A stretch of DNA of 64,000 bases from GCA-002726655 sp046582185 (lineage in GTDB: Bacteria; Pseudomonadota; Gammaproteobacteria; Pseudomonadales; Azotimanducaceae): the NCBI GenBank assembly GCA_046582185.1, contig JAYGEX010000007.1, forward strand, positions 1 to 64,000, read 5' to 3'. Position numbers and translations under genes: made by a program. Positions 25,029 to 33,801 of this stretch are shown here, piece after piece. The first letter of the stretch is position 1. The number at the start of each line of letters is the position of its first letter. A model generated the notes under the pieces. It saw only the letters and a program-made list of their open reading frames with translations, was not told where the DNA came from and did not search any database.

Positions 25029-25883
25029 ATGAACATAAATTTCCCGCTGAAGCTTGAGCCCAGCGTCATTGAGAACTATCAAGCCAAGGGCTTTATCCTG
25101 ACGCCGAATGTGCTTAAGCGTGCAGAAATCGACGAATATGGTGCAGCCGTGGATGCTGAGGTGGCCAGGCGTAACCAGGAAGACACAAGGAATGTCTCTG
25201 AAAAATCAACCTACGAACAATCATTTATCCAGTGCATGCGCTTGTGGGAGACGAGTGCTGCAGTTCGCGCTTTAAGCTGTAGTCCCTTGCTCGGGGGTAT
25301 GGCCGCGCAACTAATGGGCGTTGAACGTGTGCAACTCTGGCAGGACCAGGCCTTGTACAAAGAAGCAGGCGGGCGGAAGACGGATGCCCACCAGGATCAA
25401 CCCTTCTGGCCCATCGGCGACGTGCCACTTATTAGTGCCTGGATTCCATTTGATGATGTCACCATCAAAGACGGTGCTATGGCCTATGTACCGGGGTCAC
25501 ACAAGGCAGGTCGACTAAAGATCGTTGATATTACTCACAACTCAACACCTTATGAGATCCTGGACGACCCGGCTCTAAATGGCGAGTCACCAGTCAGTGT
25601 TGATGTGGATGCCGGGTCCATTGTTTGGCATTCCGGCTACACTGTTCACCAGGCATCAGCGAATATTTCGGGAAATACTCGCCGGGTTTTCACTGTTGTG
25701 TTTTTTGCAGATGGGTACAAACGCTCAAAACCCTGGCCGGTGTTTCCGCTGGACCGTGCCGGTGTTGCTGTTGGCGATATCATGCAAGGAGAAGGCATGC
25801 CTCTCGTTTGGCCTCCGTCAGCAAAATTACCAGAGCCTCCTGAACTGCTTGGCCAAACGACCGGCCCGCAGCACACTGTATAG
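25029..25883 (+). CDS. Phytanoyl-CoA dioxygenase (PhyH) family oxygenase
   Basis: A non-haem Fe(II)/2-oxoglutarate-dependent oxygenase of 284 residues. The iron ligands H-x-D occur in DAHQDQPFW and the distal His in HSGYTVHQAS, followed by the Arg of NTRRVFTVVFF that binds 2-oxoglutarate. The partial sequence GAMAYVPGSHKAG is typical of the family. PhyH enzymes hydroxylate or demethylate small molecules. It starts 17 bp after the sulfatase and completes the hydrolase-sulfatase-oxygenase operon. Substrate unknown. Confidence 0.88.
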   Translation: MNINFPLKLEPSVIENYQAKGFILTPNVLKRAEIDEYGAAVDAEVARRNQEDTRNVSEKSTYEQSFIQCMRLWETSAAVRALSCSPLLGGMAAQLMGVERVQLWQDQALYKEAGGRKTDAHQDQPFWPIGDVPLISAWIPFDDVTIKDGAMAYVPGSHKAGRLKIVDITHNSTPYEILDDPALNGESPVSVDVDAGSIVWHSGYTVHQASANISGNTRRVFTVVFFADGYKRSKPWPVFPLDRAGVAVGDIMQGEGMPLVWPPSAKLPEPPELLGQTTGPQHTV

Positions 25884-25959
25884 GCTGTGATGACCTGGAG
25901 ATGATGACTTAGAGAAGAAAGTAAAAGGTGAACCTTAACGGGGATATAAAAGCTTAATA

Positions 25960-26601
25960 TCAGCTCGCCGATGGTACCTGACCAATCTGATTATCCCAAC
26001 GATCCAGATATGTGACTTGCTCAGGCGCGACCCGATCGGCTGGCTTCATCACAGCGTCTTTGGTGTAGGCGACGGGAAACATGACTGTATGGGTGACACC
26101 ATCCGGCACATTAAGTATTTCCCGAATCTCTTCCTGACGAGAAGACAGAAGTGTTGTCCAGGTTGTCCCAAGGCCGCGAGCACGCAGGGCGAGCATTAAC
26201 GACCAGGCAGCTGGCAGGACAGAACCATAAAAAGCAGTTTGTGTTGATATTTTTTCACCGGGCTCGCCAATTGCAAAAACCAGAATGAGGCATGGCATCG
26301 AGGCCATGTTGTCCATAAGAGATCGATGTGTTTTCTTTATAGATATACCTCTTTCCTCTGTCAGTTGCGTCATGACTTCACGGTAAGTCGCTGCGATTTG
26401 CTTCTTTTTTTCTTCTGACCTAATCAGCAGAAATCGCCAGTTTTCGCCGCCAAGTGCGACTGGTGCCTGGGTTGCTATCTGAATACAATCAAGAATTGTC
26501 TGGTCAGATACATGACGATCCAGATCCAGTTTTCTTCTAACGGACCTGGCCGTTTTCAGGACTTCATCAACGCTGGCAAGATGGATTTCAATTAGACTCA
26601 C
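25960..26601 (-). CDS. Nitroreductase family protein
   Basis: An FMN-binding oxidoreductase of 213 residues, with the family's N-terminal arginine-rich segment (TARSVRRKLD), the APVALGGENWRFLLI phosphate-binding region and RGLGTTWTTLL near the C-terminus. It is the last gene of a four-gene minus-strand operon after the mutarotase (16 bp gap). Substrate unknown; it could act in detoxification or as an ene-reductase. Confidence 0.85.
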   Translation of the reverse strand: MSLIEIHLASVDEVLKTARSVRRKLDLDRHVSDQTILDCIQIATQAPVALGGENWRFLLIRSEEKKKQIAATYREVMTQLTEERGISIKKTHRSLMDNMASMPCLILVFAIGEPGEKISTQTAFYGSVLPAAWSLMLALRARGLGTTWTTLLSSRQEEIREILNVPDGVTHTVMFPVAYTKDAVMKPADRVAPEQVTYLDRWDNQIGQVPSAS

Positions 26602-26617
26602 AAATTATGCTCCTTAT

Positions 26618-27625
26618 TCAAGCTTCTACGGCAAACTCAAATATTGTACGGGTGTGGTATTGCTTATCAGGATCAAGGCGAGTCGACGGAAAGCTGGGCT
26701 GGTTGGGCGAATCCGGAAAGTGCTGAGTTTCAAGGGCAATCGCGTCGCGGTAACCATAAACGGCGCCGTTTTTACCGGTGAATCCTGATTCGAGAAAGTT
26801 CCCTGAGTAAAACTGTATGCCTGGCTCCTCGGTATAAATTGTCAGCGTGCGCCCGGATGATGGGTCGCGCAGCCTGGCTGCTGGCTCATTACAAGAGCTG
26901 GTTCCCTTATTAAGAACCCAGGTGTGGTCGTAGCCGCTGCCGTTAATCAATTGCTCATGTGGTTCATTGATTCGAGCGCCGATTTTCGCTGTCCGACGAA
27001 AGTCAAATGGCGTGGATTTTACAGAGGGCAGGTTTCCGCTTGGAATTAGCGCCTGATCGATTTCGACGTAGCGATCACCATTGATCGTCAGCTCGTGGTC
27101 AAGAACTGATCCGGCATTATGCCCTGCAAGATTGAAGTAGCTGTGTTGGGTTAAGTTGATCACAGTGGGTTTTGTCGTAGTTGCTTGGTAAGTCACAGTC
27201 AGTCGATTATTATCATCTAGGGAGTAGTTAACGGTTGTGGTCAGTTCTCCCGGATAGCCTTCATCTCCATCAGGGCTTACAAGACGCAAAGTAATGTTGT
27301 GAGCATTGCTGTCCAATACTTGCCATGTCTGTTTGTCGAAACCTATGTCGCCGCCATGGAGATGGTGTCCATCATTATTCATCGCCAGCTGGTAGGATCT
27401 ACTCCCCAGGCTAAATTGCCCCTTAGCGATACGGTTTCCATAGCGGCCCACAATAGTACCGAAATAGGGGCTGTCCGTGAGATATTGTTGCTCGTTGTCA
27501 AAGCCAAGCACGATGTCGGCAAAGTTACCGTCACGGTCGGGTGTCTTGAGGGACACAATTGTCGCGCCGAGGGCGATTACACAGACTTCCAGTCCCGCTT
27601 TATTGCTTAGTTGATATTGTTCCAT
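26618..27625 (-). CDS. galM: Aldose 1-epimerase (galactose mutarotase)
   Basis: The enzyme interconverts alpha and beta anomers of hexoses. The catalytic His is in NLTQHSYFNLAG and the catalytic Glu region is ALETQHFPDSPN; both are intact, and 335 residues is the usual length. It sits between the kinase and a nitroreductase in a catabolic operon, with no gal genes around, so it may serve a general sugar or glycoside pathway linked with the transporters nearby. Confidence 0.93.
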   Translation of the reverse strand: MEQYQLSNKAGLEVCVIALGATIVSLKTPDRDGNFADIVLGFDNEQQYLTDSPYFGTIVGRYGNRIAKGQFSLGSRSYQLAMNNDGHHLHGGDIGFDKQTWQVLDSNAHNITLRLVSPDGDEGYPGELTTTVNYSLDDNNRLTVTYQATTTKPTVINLTQHSYFNLAGHNAGSVLDHELTINGDRYVEIDQALIPSGNLPSVKSTPFDFRRTAKIGARINEPHEQLINGSGYDHTWVLNKGTSSCNEPAARLRDPSSGRTLTIYTEEPGIQFYSGNFLESGFTGKNGAVYGYRDAIALETQHFPDSPNQPSFPSTRLDPDKQYHTRTIFEFAVEA

Positions 27626-27675
27626 ATTGATTCAATTACTTTGCACGTGATTATCACTGCCTGAAGCAAAACCCG

Positions 27676-28647
27676 CTACTCACGATAAGAGCAGGCGCGG
27701 TCAACGAGATAAGCTAAATAGTCATCATGTCTTAATTCGGGCCTGGCGTTCGCCCAACCAATCAGTGCAAGTGAGCGAATTAGCATGAACAGGGGAATCA
27801 TTGACAAGTCCTCTTCACTAATGAAGCGGTGCTTAAGATATCCTTCGATACAGGCAGCATAAATCGATTCATAATCAGCTCGGTGGGCAAAGTGAAACAG
27901 AGCCACTGCCAGATCATACTGATGCCATCCGAATCCAGCATCGTCAAAATCGATAACCACCAATTCAGAATTAGTCACAAGTAGATTATGTTGATGCAAA
28001 TCCGCATGAATCATGCTGTAAGTATCTGCCGGCTGTCCATAGGCATCAAGCCGCTCTGCTACCATGTGCCTCAGGCGACTTATGGTCTTTTGTTCCCCAG
28101 CGGTCAAACATGATGCTTCCCAGAACCGGCCCCAGAAGGGTTGCTCGCCAACAAAACCTTCAAGGTTCAGGCTATGACGACTAAAATCGGACGGAAGTTG
28201 CCAGGTTGTTGCCTGGTTGTGCAATCTCGCACAAATCTCACCTATGTCTGCGGCTGAAGACAAGGGAAAAAGCGATGAGTCATCGTCATTGTCTGGTAAA
28301 TGACTGGCAAGAGGTTTGCCTTCCTTCCATTCAATGAGACCAAGATGTCTGACTGAGCCTCCACATGAAGCTGCAACATAGTATTCGCCATTGTCGGTAG
28401 TGTAGGAGAGGGGGACATTAATCCCAAAGTCTGAAAGTGCAGAGGTCCACGTTTGTTCCGAGTTGAGCTCGGCCAGGGTGTGGTATCCCGGACGATGAAC
28501 GCGAAAGGTATATTGGCGTTGATCCTCGGCGATCACCTTATAAACAATGTTCTCCGAGTGTGAGACAAGTTCAATTTCCTTAGCTTGTATATTCCATTGC
28601 TGCAATGAAGGTTTAACTTCTTCCAGGATTTTTTTCGGATCATCCAT
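27676..28647 (-). CDS. Aminoglycoside-phosphotransferase-fold small-molecule kinase
   Basis: A kinase of 323 residues from the choline/homoserine/hydroxylysine kinase group. The catalytic loop is MIHADLHQHNLLV (H-x-D-x-x-x-x-N) and the metal-binding DFDDAGFG follows. The gene starts 5 bp after the stop of a class-III aminotransferase. In animals a homologous pair, hydroxylysine kinase (AGPHD1/HYKK) and phosphohydroxylysine phospho-lyase, acts in sequence; the tight coupling here suggests a similar kinase plus lyase step on an amino alcohol. The exact substrate is not shown by the sequence. Confidence 0.82.
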   Translation of the reverse strand: MDDPKKILEEVKPSLQQWNIQAKEIELVSHSENIVYKVIAEDQRQYTFRVHRPGYHTLAELNSEQTWTSALSDFGINVPLSYTTDNGEYYVAASCGGSVRHLGLIEWKEGKPLASHLPDNDDDSSLFPLSSAADIGEICARLHNQATTWQLPSDFSRHSLNLEGFVGEQPFWGRFWEASCLTAGEQKTISRLRHMVAERLDAYGQPADTYSMIHADLHQHNLLVTNSELVVIDFDDAGFGWHQYDLAVALFHFAHRADYESIYAACIEGYLKHRFISEEDLSMIPLFMLIRSLALIGWANARPELRHDDYLAYLVDRACSYRE

Positions 28648-28652
28648 AAATT

Positions 28653-29915
28653 TCAGGAAATCTCGCTCAGCATTTGTGCAAAAGATTCGAGAAATTTATC
28701 AGCATGGTTCTGCTGAAAGACCAGCGGTGGTCGTATCTTGACGACGTTGCCCAATGCGCCTGCGTTGCTCAGCAGAAAACCTTTGTCCTTCATTCTATTG
28801 GCGACATCAACCGCGCCCATTCGATCCGCAGACTTTTCTGCCTTATCCGTAATCCATTCAACGCCAATAAATAGTCCGCAGCCGCGTACATCACCCATGT
28901 AAGGATGATTGAGCTGCATTTGTTGTAACTCTTTGCACATGTACTCGCCCAGATCGCGCGAGCGTTCCTTCAAGCCTTCATCTTCGATGACATCAAGAAC
29001 TGTCATGCCAACGGCTGCCTGCAAGGGGCTCGAAGCGAATGTATTGAAGTAACGGGTGTTTTTTCGAAAGCTTGAGACCAGCTCAGCGCTGGCAGCGACC
29101 GCCGAGATAGGCATACCATTACCCATGGGTTTGCCCATGGTGACAATATCGGGCGTAAAGTCGCTGGTTTCATAACCCCACCAATTTCCGGACCGACAGT
29201 AACCGGCCTGGACTTCATCGGCGATGACAACGCCGCTAGCCTTGTGCACAATTTCAACAGCCCTCTTCATGAAGCCTTCCGGAATTGTGGGTAAGCCCTC
29301 GTTTGCAAAAATTGAACAGACAAACAAGCCGGCAAAAGGAATACCTTGCTCACTAAATGAATCGATGGCTGCCTGCAGTTCGTTTAGATAGTAGTCGGCG
29401 CTCGCAGAAATACTTCCATCGAGGTCGCGATAACTCTGTGGAAAGGGGATGCTGCGAAAGTCTGGGTCATTCACAGGTCTGGCGGACATCTTACGAACTT
29501 CGGTACTATTGCCGTGATAGGTCGCATCGCTACAGATAATACCCCTGCCTCCGGTTCCATATCGGGCCATGAGAAGTGCTATTTCACTGGCTTCGGTTCC
29601 GGAACAGGCGAATACGACCTGCTCGATCTTGTCGTGATGGTAATCGATCAGGCGCTCTGCAAAATTCAGGATGGACTCGTGCAAATATCGACTATGTACA
29701 TTTAGAGTGCCCATTTGCGCCTCCATCGCCGCCACGACTCGTTTGTTGGCATGGCCTACACAAGGCACATTGTTGTACATGTCGATATATTCTTTACCTG
29801 TCTCATCGTACAGATAGACGCCTTCGCCGCGTACAATATTGATTGGCTCGCGGTAGAAGAGTGTGGCGTCACCGATCAATTGGTGCCTCCGCTTCAGTAA
29901 TTGGGAATTCGTCAT
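28653..29915 (-). CDS. Class III PLP enzyme, ethanolamine-phosphate/phosphohydroxylysine lyase-like
   Basis: A PLP-dependent fold-type I enzyme of 420 residues. Cofactor motifs are FACSGTEASEIALL, the aspartate of VIADEVQAGYCRSG and the Schiff-base lysine in VTMGKPMGNGMP. The opening VYLYDETGKEYIDMYNNVPCVGHAN resembles the AGXT2L1/AGXT2L2 group, members of which are phospho-lyases acting on phosphoethanolamine or 5-phosphohydroxylysine rather than transaminases. The adjacent kinase supports that reading. AAGGA lies 9 bases before the ATG. An ordinary omega-aminotransferase remains possible. It leads the four-gene minus operon and is divergent from a PhyH gene. Confidence 0.8.
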   Translation of the reverse strand: MTNSQLLKRRHQLIGDATLFYREPINIVRGEGVYLYDETGKEYIDMYNNVPCVGHANKRVVAAMEAQMGTLNVHSRYLHESILNFAERLIDYHHDKIEQVVFACSGTEASEIALLMARYGTGGRGIICSDATYHGNSTEVRKMSARPVNDPDFRSIPFPQSYRDLDGSISASADYYLNELQAAIDSFSEQGIPFAGLFVCSIFANEGLPTIPEGFMKRAVEIVHKASGVVIADEVQAGYCRSGNWWGYETSDFTPDIVTMGKPMGNGMPISAVAASAELVSSFRKNTRYFNTFASSPLQAAVGMTVLDVIEDEGLKERSRDLGEYMCKELQQMQLNHPYMGDVRGCGLFIGVEWITDKAEKSADRMGAVDVANRMKDKGFLLSNAGALGNVVKIRPPLVFQQNHADKFLESFAQMLSEIS

Positions 29916-30085
29916 ATGAGGAATATCCTTGGCGTTTGGACTATTGGATGGCGCCTGGTCGAAATTTAAGGCTGCCGATGCTGGTTTCTTTTAAGTGCCA
30001 GTTTTGTAATTCTAACAAAAACACGGTTTTGTGTTTCCTATGCTCATCAATCTATACTGTGCCACAACCATGTTGGAGAATGATA

Positions 30086-31129
30086 GTGACAGAGAATAGT
30101 ACAGCCCTGCAGATCGCCTATACACAAGTGCAACGTTTCGAGCCCGGCTCAAAGGACAGCATCGATTATCTTGAGGAGCACGGTTATGTGGTAATAGCCA
30201 ATGCGCTGACAACAGATGAAGCAGCAGTGGCGCTGGATAAGTTATGGTTTTATCTCGAATCTCTGGGAACTGGTATCCACCGCGACGATCCTGAAACCTG
30301 GGGCAATGATAGATGGCCCACCTCTGTCCATGGCGGAATTTTACCGGGCCACGGGATCGGCCAATGTGATTCACAGTGGTACATTCGCGACATTGAGAAC
30401 GTAAAGCAGTCCTTTGCGGCTATCTGGGGTACAGATGATCTACTGGTCAGTTTCGACGGTGTTAGCCTGTGGCGACCATGGAGCAGAGACCCTGCCTGGC
30501 GAACCGGTCTGGGTGGTAGCTGGCTGCACATAGATCAGCATCCTATTGGTCGGCCTGGCTTACACTGTGTACAGGGTCTGGTTAACCTCTTACCGACAAC
30601 GCCAGATACCGGCGGTAACGTAATGATCCCAGGCAGCCATCTTACTCATCACGAGATTCCGCAACGATACACGGAAAGGCTCGCGCGAATTGATAAAAGT
30701 ATCGACCACTTTCGATTCCCCAACAACGATCCGCTACTTGCAGATTCGAACCCAATCACTTGCCATATGGAAGCAGGCGACCTGCTTCTGTGGGACTCAC
30801 GGACTATTCACTGCAGCAGCCCACCGACAAACCCGGATGCCAAAGCACCTGATGCAGATTCCCTGGTGAGGGCAATTAGCCTGATCTGTATGATGCCAAG
30901 AGCAAAATCCAACGCTGAAGTGATTTCACGACGAAAGGCGGCGATTGAAAAAGGGACATCCACTACTAACTGGAGTGATATCTTTGTGAATGCCGACAAA
31001 TTTCCAGACATCGTGGCGGTTGATCCGGGCAAGTACAAACGTCCATCGATACCAGTCTTAAATCGATCTCAATTGAAGCTGGTTGGTTGGACGGATGAAG
31101 AGCTAAACCTCGTACAAGCGGAACAATAA
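30086..31129 (+). CDS. PhyH-family Fe(II)/2-oxoglutarate oxygenase
   Basis: A second phytanoyl-CoA-dioxygenase-type oxygenase (347 residues). Iron ligands are in WLHIDQHP (H-x-D) and IHCSSP, with GNVMIPGSHLTHHE between. It is larger than the enzyme at 25029 and not closely similar, so it likely has a different substrate. GTG at 30086 is preferred: GGAGA lies 6 bases upstream, whereas the ATG at 30080 directly abuts that site; an upstream open frame to 29843 lacks family resemblance. It diverges from the phospho-lyase-kinase operon and could act on the same compound class. Confidence 0.85.
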   Translation: MTENSTALQIAYTQVQRFEPGSKDSIDYLEEHGYVVIANALTTDEAAVALDKLWFYLESLGTGIHRDDPETWGNDRWPTSVHGGILPGHGIGQCDSQWYIRDIENVKQSFAAIWGTDDLLVSFDGVSLWRPWSRDPAWRTGLGGSWLHIDQHPIGRPGLHCVQGLVNLLPTTPDTGGNVMIPGSHLTHHEIPQRYTERLARIDKSIDHFRFPNNDPLLADSNPITCHMEAGDLLLWDSRTIHCSSPPTNPDAKAPDADSLVRAISLICMMPRAKSNAEVISRRKAAIEKGTSTTNWSDIFVNADKFPDIVAVDPGKYKRPSIPVLNRSQLKLVGWTDEELNLVQAEQ

Positions 31130-31293
31130 ATCCTTACTTCGGTCTTGATGTCAGGCAGGCTGTAGGAGCTACCACATTTTTAAAACATTGCGTCGGCGAA
31201 TGCCTCCAGTGCTTTTTCTATTTCGCCGATATCACCAGTGTTCAGCGACATCACTAATTCAGTGACCGACAGCTACTATCAAGAGGAACTTTC

Positions 31294-31785
31294 ATGCCAA
31301 TCTCAAAAAAACTTGCCCTCAGCGATGATCAGTTTGATGATCTGATGGCGACCAGTTGGAATATGCGCATCGCCACAGTGGGCCCAGGGACTAAAATAAA
31401 TGTCACGCCTATGTGGTTCGGTTGGGCCGATGGCAAGATTTTTACCTACGGTCGCGGCCAGAAGGTTGTTAATGTTCGTCGCAACCCGGAATGTACCATT
31501 ATTGTCGATCGGAATGAAAAGTTTCCTGAACTACAGGCTGCAATGTTTCAAGGTACTGCCAGAGTTCTGGAGTCCGCCGACGAGGAAACATCCGAGAGTG
31601 GCATGGAGGAAGTGCGCAAACAGATGGGGATCAAATATGCTGGCGGGCATGGCAATCCAGTGTCTGCAGACCCGGAGCCGAACAAGGCAACGGCCGCCGG
31701 AAAGCTCGGCCGATGGATCGTGTTTACACCAGATCGACTGGTGAGCTGGGACAACTTTAAATTAAAAGATCTCAGGAAAAAATAA
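31294..31785 (+). CDS. Pyridoxamine-5'-phosphate-oxidase-fold flavin protein
   Basis: A split-barrel protein of 163 residues related to FMN- or F420-binding PNPOx-like enzymes. Recognisable strands are RIATVGPGTKINVTPMWFGW, KVVNVRRNPECTIIVDR and FQGTARVLE, the normal layout for the F420/FMN reductase group. Cofactor and substrate cannot be settled by eye; proteobacteria lacking F420 usually use FMN or haem. It converges on the carboxyltransferase gene with 12 bp between stops. Confidence 0.8.
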   Translation: MPISKKLALSDDQFDDLMATSWNMRIATVGPGTKINVTPMWFGWADGKIFTYGRGQKVVNVRRNPECTIIVDRNEKFPELQAAMFQGTARVLESADEETSESGMEEVRKQMGIKYAGGHGNPVSADPEPNKATAAGKLGRWIVFTPDRLVSWDNFKLKDLRKK

Positions 31786-31797
31786 TAAGCAAGCCAA

Positions 31798-33348
31798 TCA
31801 TGGGGTATAGCTGGCACCAGAGCGTGGGCCTAGTTGGGTTTGAATCACTTTCCACGCATCTTCAATGAAATCTATGAGTAGTGCTCGCGTATCTCGAGGG
31901 TCAATCAAATCCTCAATGCCGAATGCGTGGGCATTCCTGAATGGTGACGAAATCCCCTGAAGCATAGCTTCGATTTCTGCTCGCTTGGCTTCCGGGTCTT
32001 CCGCATTTTCAATATCCCGCTTGTAGGCTATCGCAGTGCCGCCTTCAATATGCATCGAGCCTCCGTGGGTCGATGGCCAGGCATAGCGCCGATACAAACC
32101 AGAGCCTCTTAGATGTAGTCCGCCTGCGACGCCATAGAGTTGTCTGAGCACAAAACAGATGTAAGGCATCTTGCTTTGTGCGGTTGCAGTCACTATTCGT
32201 GCACCCGCTCTTATGATCCCTGTCTGCTCCTGTGCATGCCCCACCGAAAACCCGGGTTCGTCCGCGAAATAGACCAGTGGTAAATGAAAGGTATCCGCCA
32301 GTTCAATCAATCTAATGGTCTTTTCTCCAGCGGCTACATCCATCGAGCCGCCATTAAATTTCGGGTTATTAGCCATCACCGCGACCGGCACGCCGTTGAC
32401 GCGACCGAGGCCAGTCACGCGTGCTCGCCCATATAGAGGCATTATTTCAAAGAAGGTGTCCTTGTCGAGAACAGCGTTTAGCACCTTTCTGGGTTCGTAG
32501 ATCTGACGCCGGTTATCTGGCACGACTGACAATAGAGACTCGTCTCGACGGTCCGCTTGATCCATCGTCGGTAACCTTGGTGGTGCCTCCCAGATACTTG
32601 AAGGTAGATAAGATAAAAACTTGCGTACCTGCTCTAAGGCATCTTCCTCATTGTCTGCCAGGTTCATAATGACGCCGTTCTTCAATTGCGTTCTCTCGTC
32701 TCCCAGATCCTCTTTTGTAATGATCTGTCCTGTCGCTTGCTCAACGACCTTGGGTCCAGCTACGAATACCTGAGATGTGCCTTTTACCATCACGCTGAAA
32801 TGACAAAGGCAGGCTTGCACTGCGGGTAATCCGGCAACTGAGCCGAGCACCGCTGAGACAACCGGCACATTCTGTAAAAGTTCAGCGGACAAATTTGTAC
32901 CGGCGTTACCAGGCAGATAAGTCCGCCCAATTTTTTCGAAAGTTTTAACGCTGCCCCCGGTGGCATCAAGTAATCTGATGTATGGAATCCTGGTTTCCAG
33001 TGCCAGTTTTTCTGCAAATTGACCTTTGTTGCCGATGGAGGCATCCGAAGCGCCGCCGCGGATGGTGAAATCACCGCCGGAGAAGGCCACTTTTCGACCG
33101 TCGATTTTGCATGTACCGATCACGGTGTTCGATGGCCTTAAACTGTTGACTCGATCACCTTCCCAGGTTGCCGTTCCTGCCAGAGCGCCAATTTCCTGAA
33201 ATGTGTCCGGGTCCTGTAACTTCTCTATACGTTCACGGACTGTAAGCTTACCTCTACCGTGTTGGAATGCGACTCCGTCTTCGCCGCCCATCTGGCGTGA
33301 CATTTCAGTCTGCCGTTCCAGTTCTTCTACATCTGCTTTCCAACTCAT
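31798..33348 (-). CDS. Acyl-CoA carboxylase carboxyltransferase (beta) subunit
   Basis: The subunit transfers CO2 from biotin to an acyl-CoA. At 516 residues it is like propionyl- or methylcrotonyl-CoA carboxylase beta subunits, with the two crotonase-like halves, HGRGKLTVRERI at the start, GGASDASIGNKGQ and GGSMDVAAGEKTIR. ATG at 33348 is chosen because the conserved MSWKADVEELE begins there, with AAGAGA upstream; an in-frame start at 33393 would add 15 residues. No biotin carboxylase or biotin carrier gene adjoins it, so the partner subunit is elsewhere. Substrate is undetermined; acyclic-terpene or leucine pathways are possible given the AtuA pair at 58346-60959. Confidence 0.85.
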   Translation of the reverse strand: MSWKADVEELERQTEMSRQMGGEDGVAFQHGRGKLTVRERIEKLQDPDTFQEIGALAGTATWEGDRVNSLRPSNTVIGTCKIDGRKVAFSGGDFTIRGGASDASIGNKGQFAEKLALETRIPYIRLLDATGGSVKTFEKIGRTYLPGNAGTNLSAELLQNVPVVSAVLGSVAGLPAVQACLCHFSVMVKGTSQVFVAGPKVVEQATGQIITKEDLGDERTQLKNGVIMNLADNEEDALEQVRKFLSYLPSSIWEAPPRLPTMDQADRRDESLLSVVPDNRRQIYEPRKVLNAVLDKDTFFEIMPLYGRARVTGLGRVNGVPVAVMANNPKFNGGSMDVAAGEKTIRLIELADTFHLPLVYFADEPGFSVGHAQEQTGIIRAGARIVTATAQSKMPYICFVLRQLYGVAGGLHLRGSGLYRRYAWPSTHGGSMHIEGGTAIAYKRDIENAEDPEAKRAEIEAMLQGISSPFRNAHAFGIEDLIDPRDTRALLIDFIEDAWKVIQTQLGPRSGASYTP

Positions 33349-33801
33349 CTGGGGTCTCTTCAATAAGGTTTGCTTAAGACTATACCTGTACACAGACGAA
33401 ATGTGTTCCGATTCGACGACAAGTGAACAACAAACAGCTGCTTCGTTATTGAATTAATGAGGTGGGAATTGCTGATTGTCTGCGAAGGTATGAATGCGGT
33501 TGAATTATTTGAAAATCATTTCACTATTTCTGTAGTGGGAATACATTGGGAACGCATGAAGAAGGGATGAACGGAAAATGACTCCCCCAACAATTCGATA
33601 GGGTGTGTGTGAATATATGAGTGCATTATTATATTCACCTATGCCTCCCAGAGCTTGTCGCACATGGTCCCGTAGATCTTTCAGGTCATAACATGTTGAT
33701 TTATACGCCAATATCTTGTCACCTGTGTTTTGATGTATGTCCTGAAAGTACATCTTTGGTTCGAATGCGCAGCATCTTAATGTTGTTGGGGTCGAGATCA
33801 A
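33349..33801. other. Gap downstream of the selenoprotein gene
   Basis: No recognisable gene. A minus-strand frame (33505-33801, 98 codons) begins right after the selenoprotein stop but has no ribosome site and no resemblance to known proteins. No clear terminator was found. Confidence 0.4.

Noticed and set aside
33505..33801. 98-codon minus-strand frame after the selenoprotein
   Set aside because: It lacks a ribosome site and any recognisable domain; probably chance.
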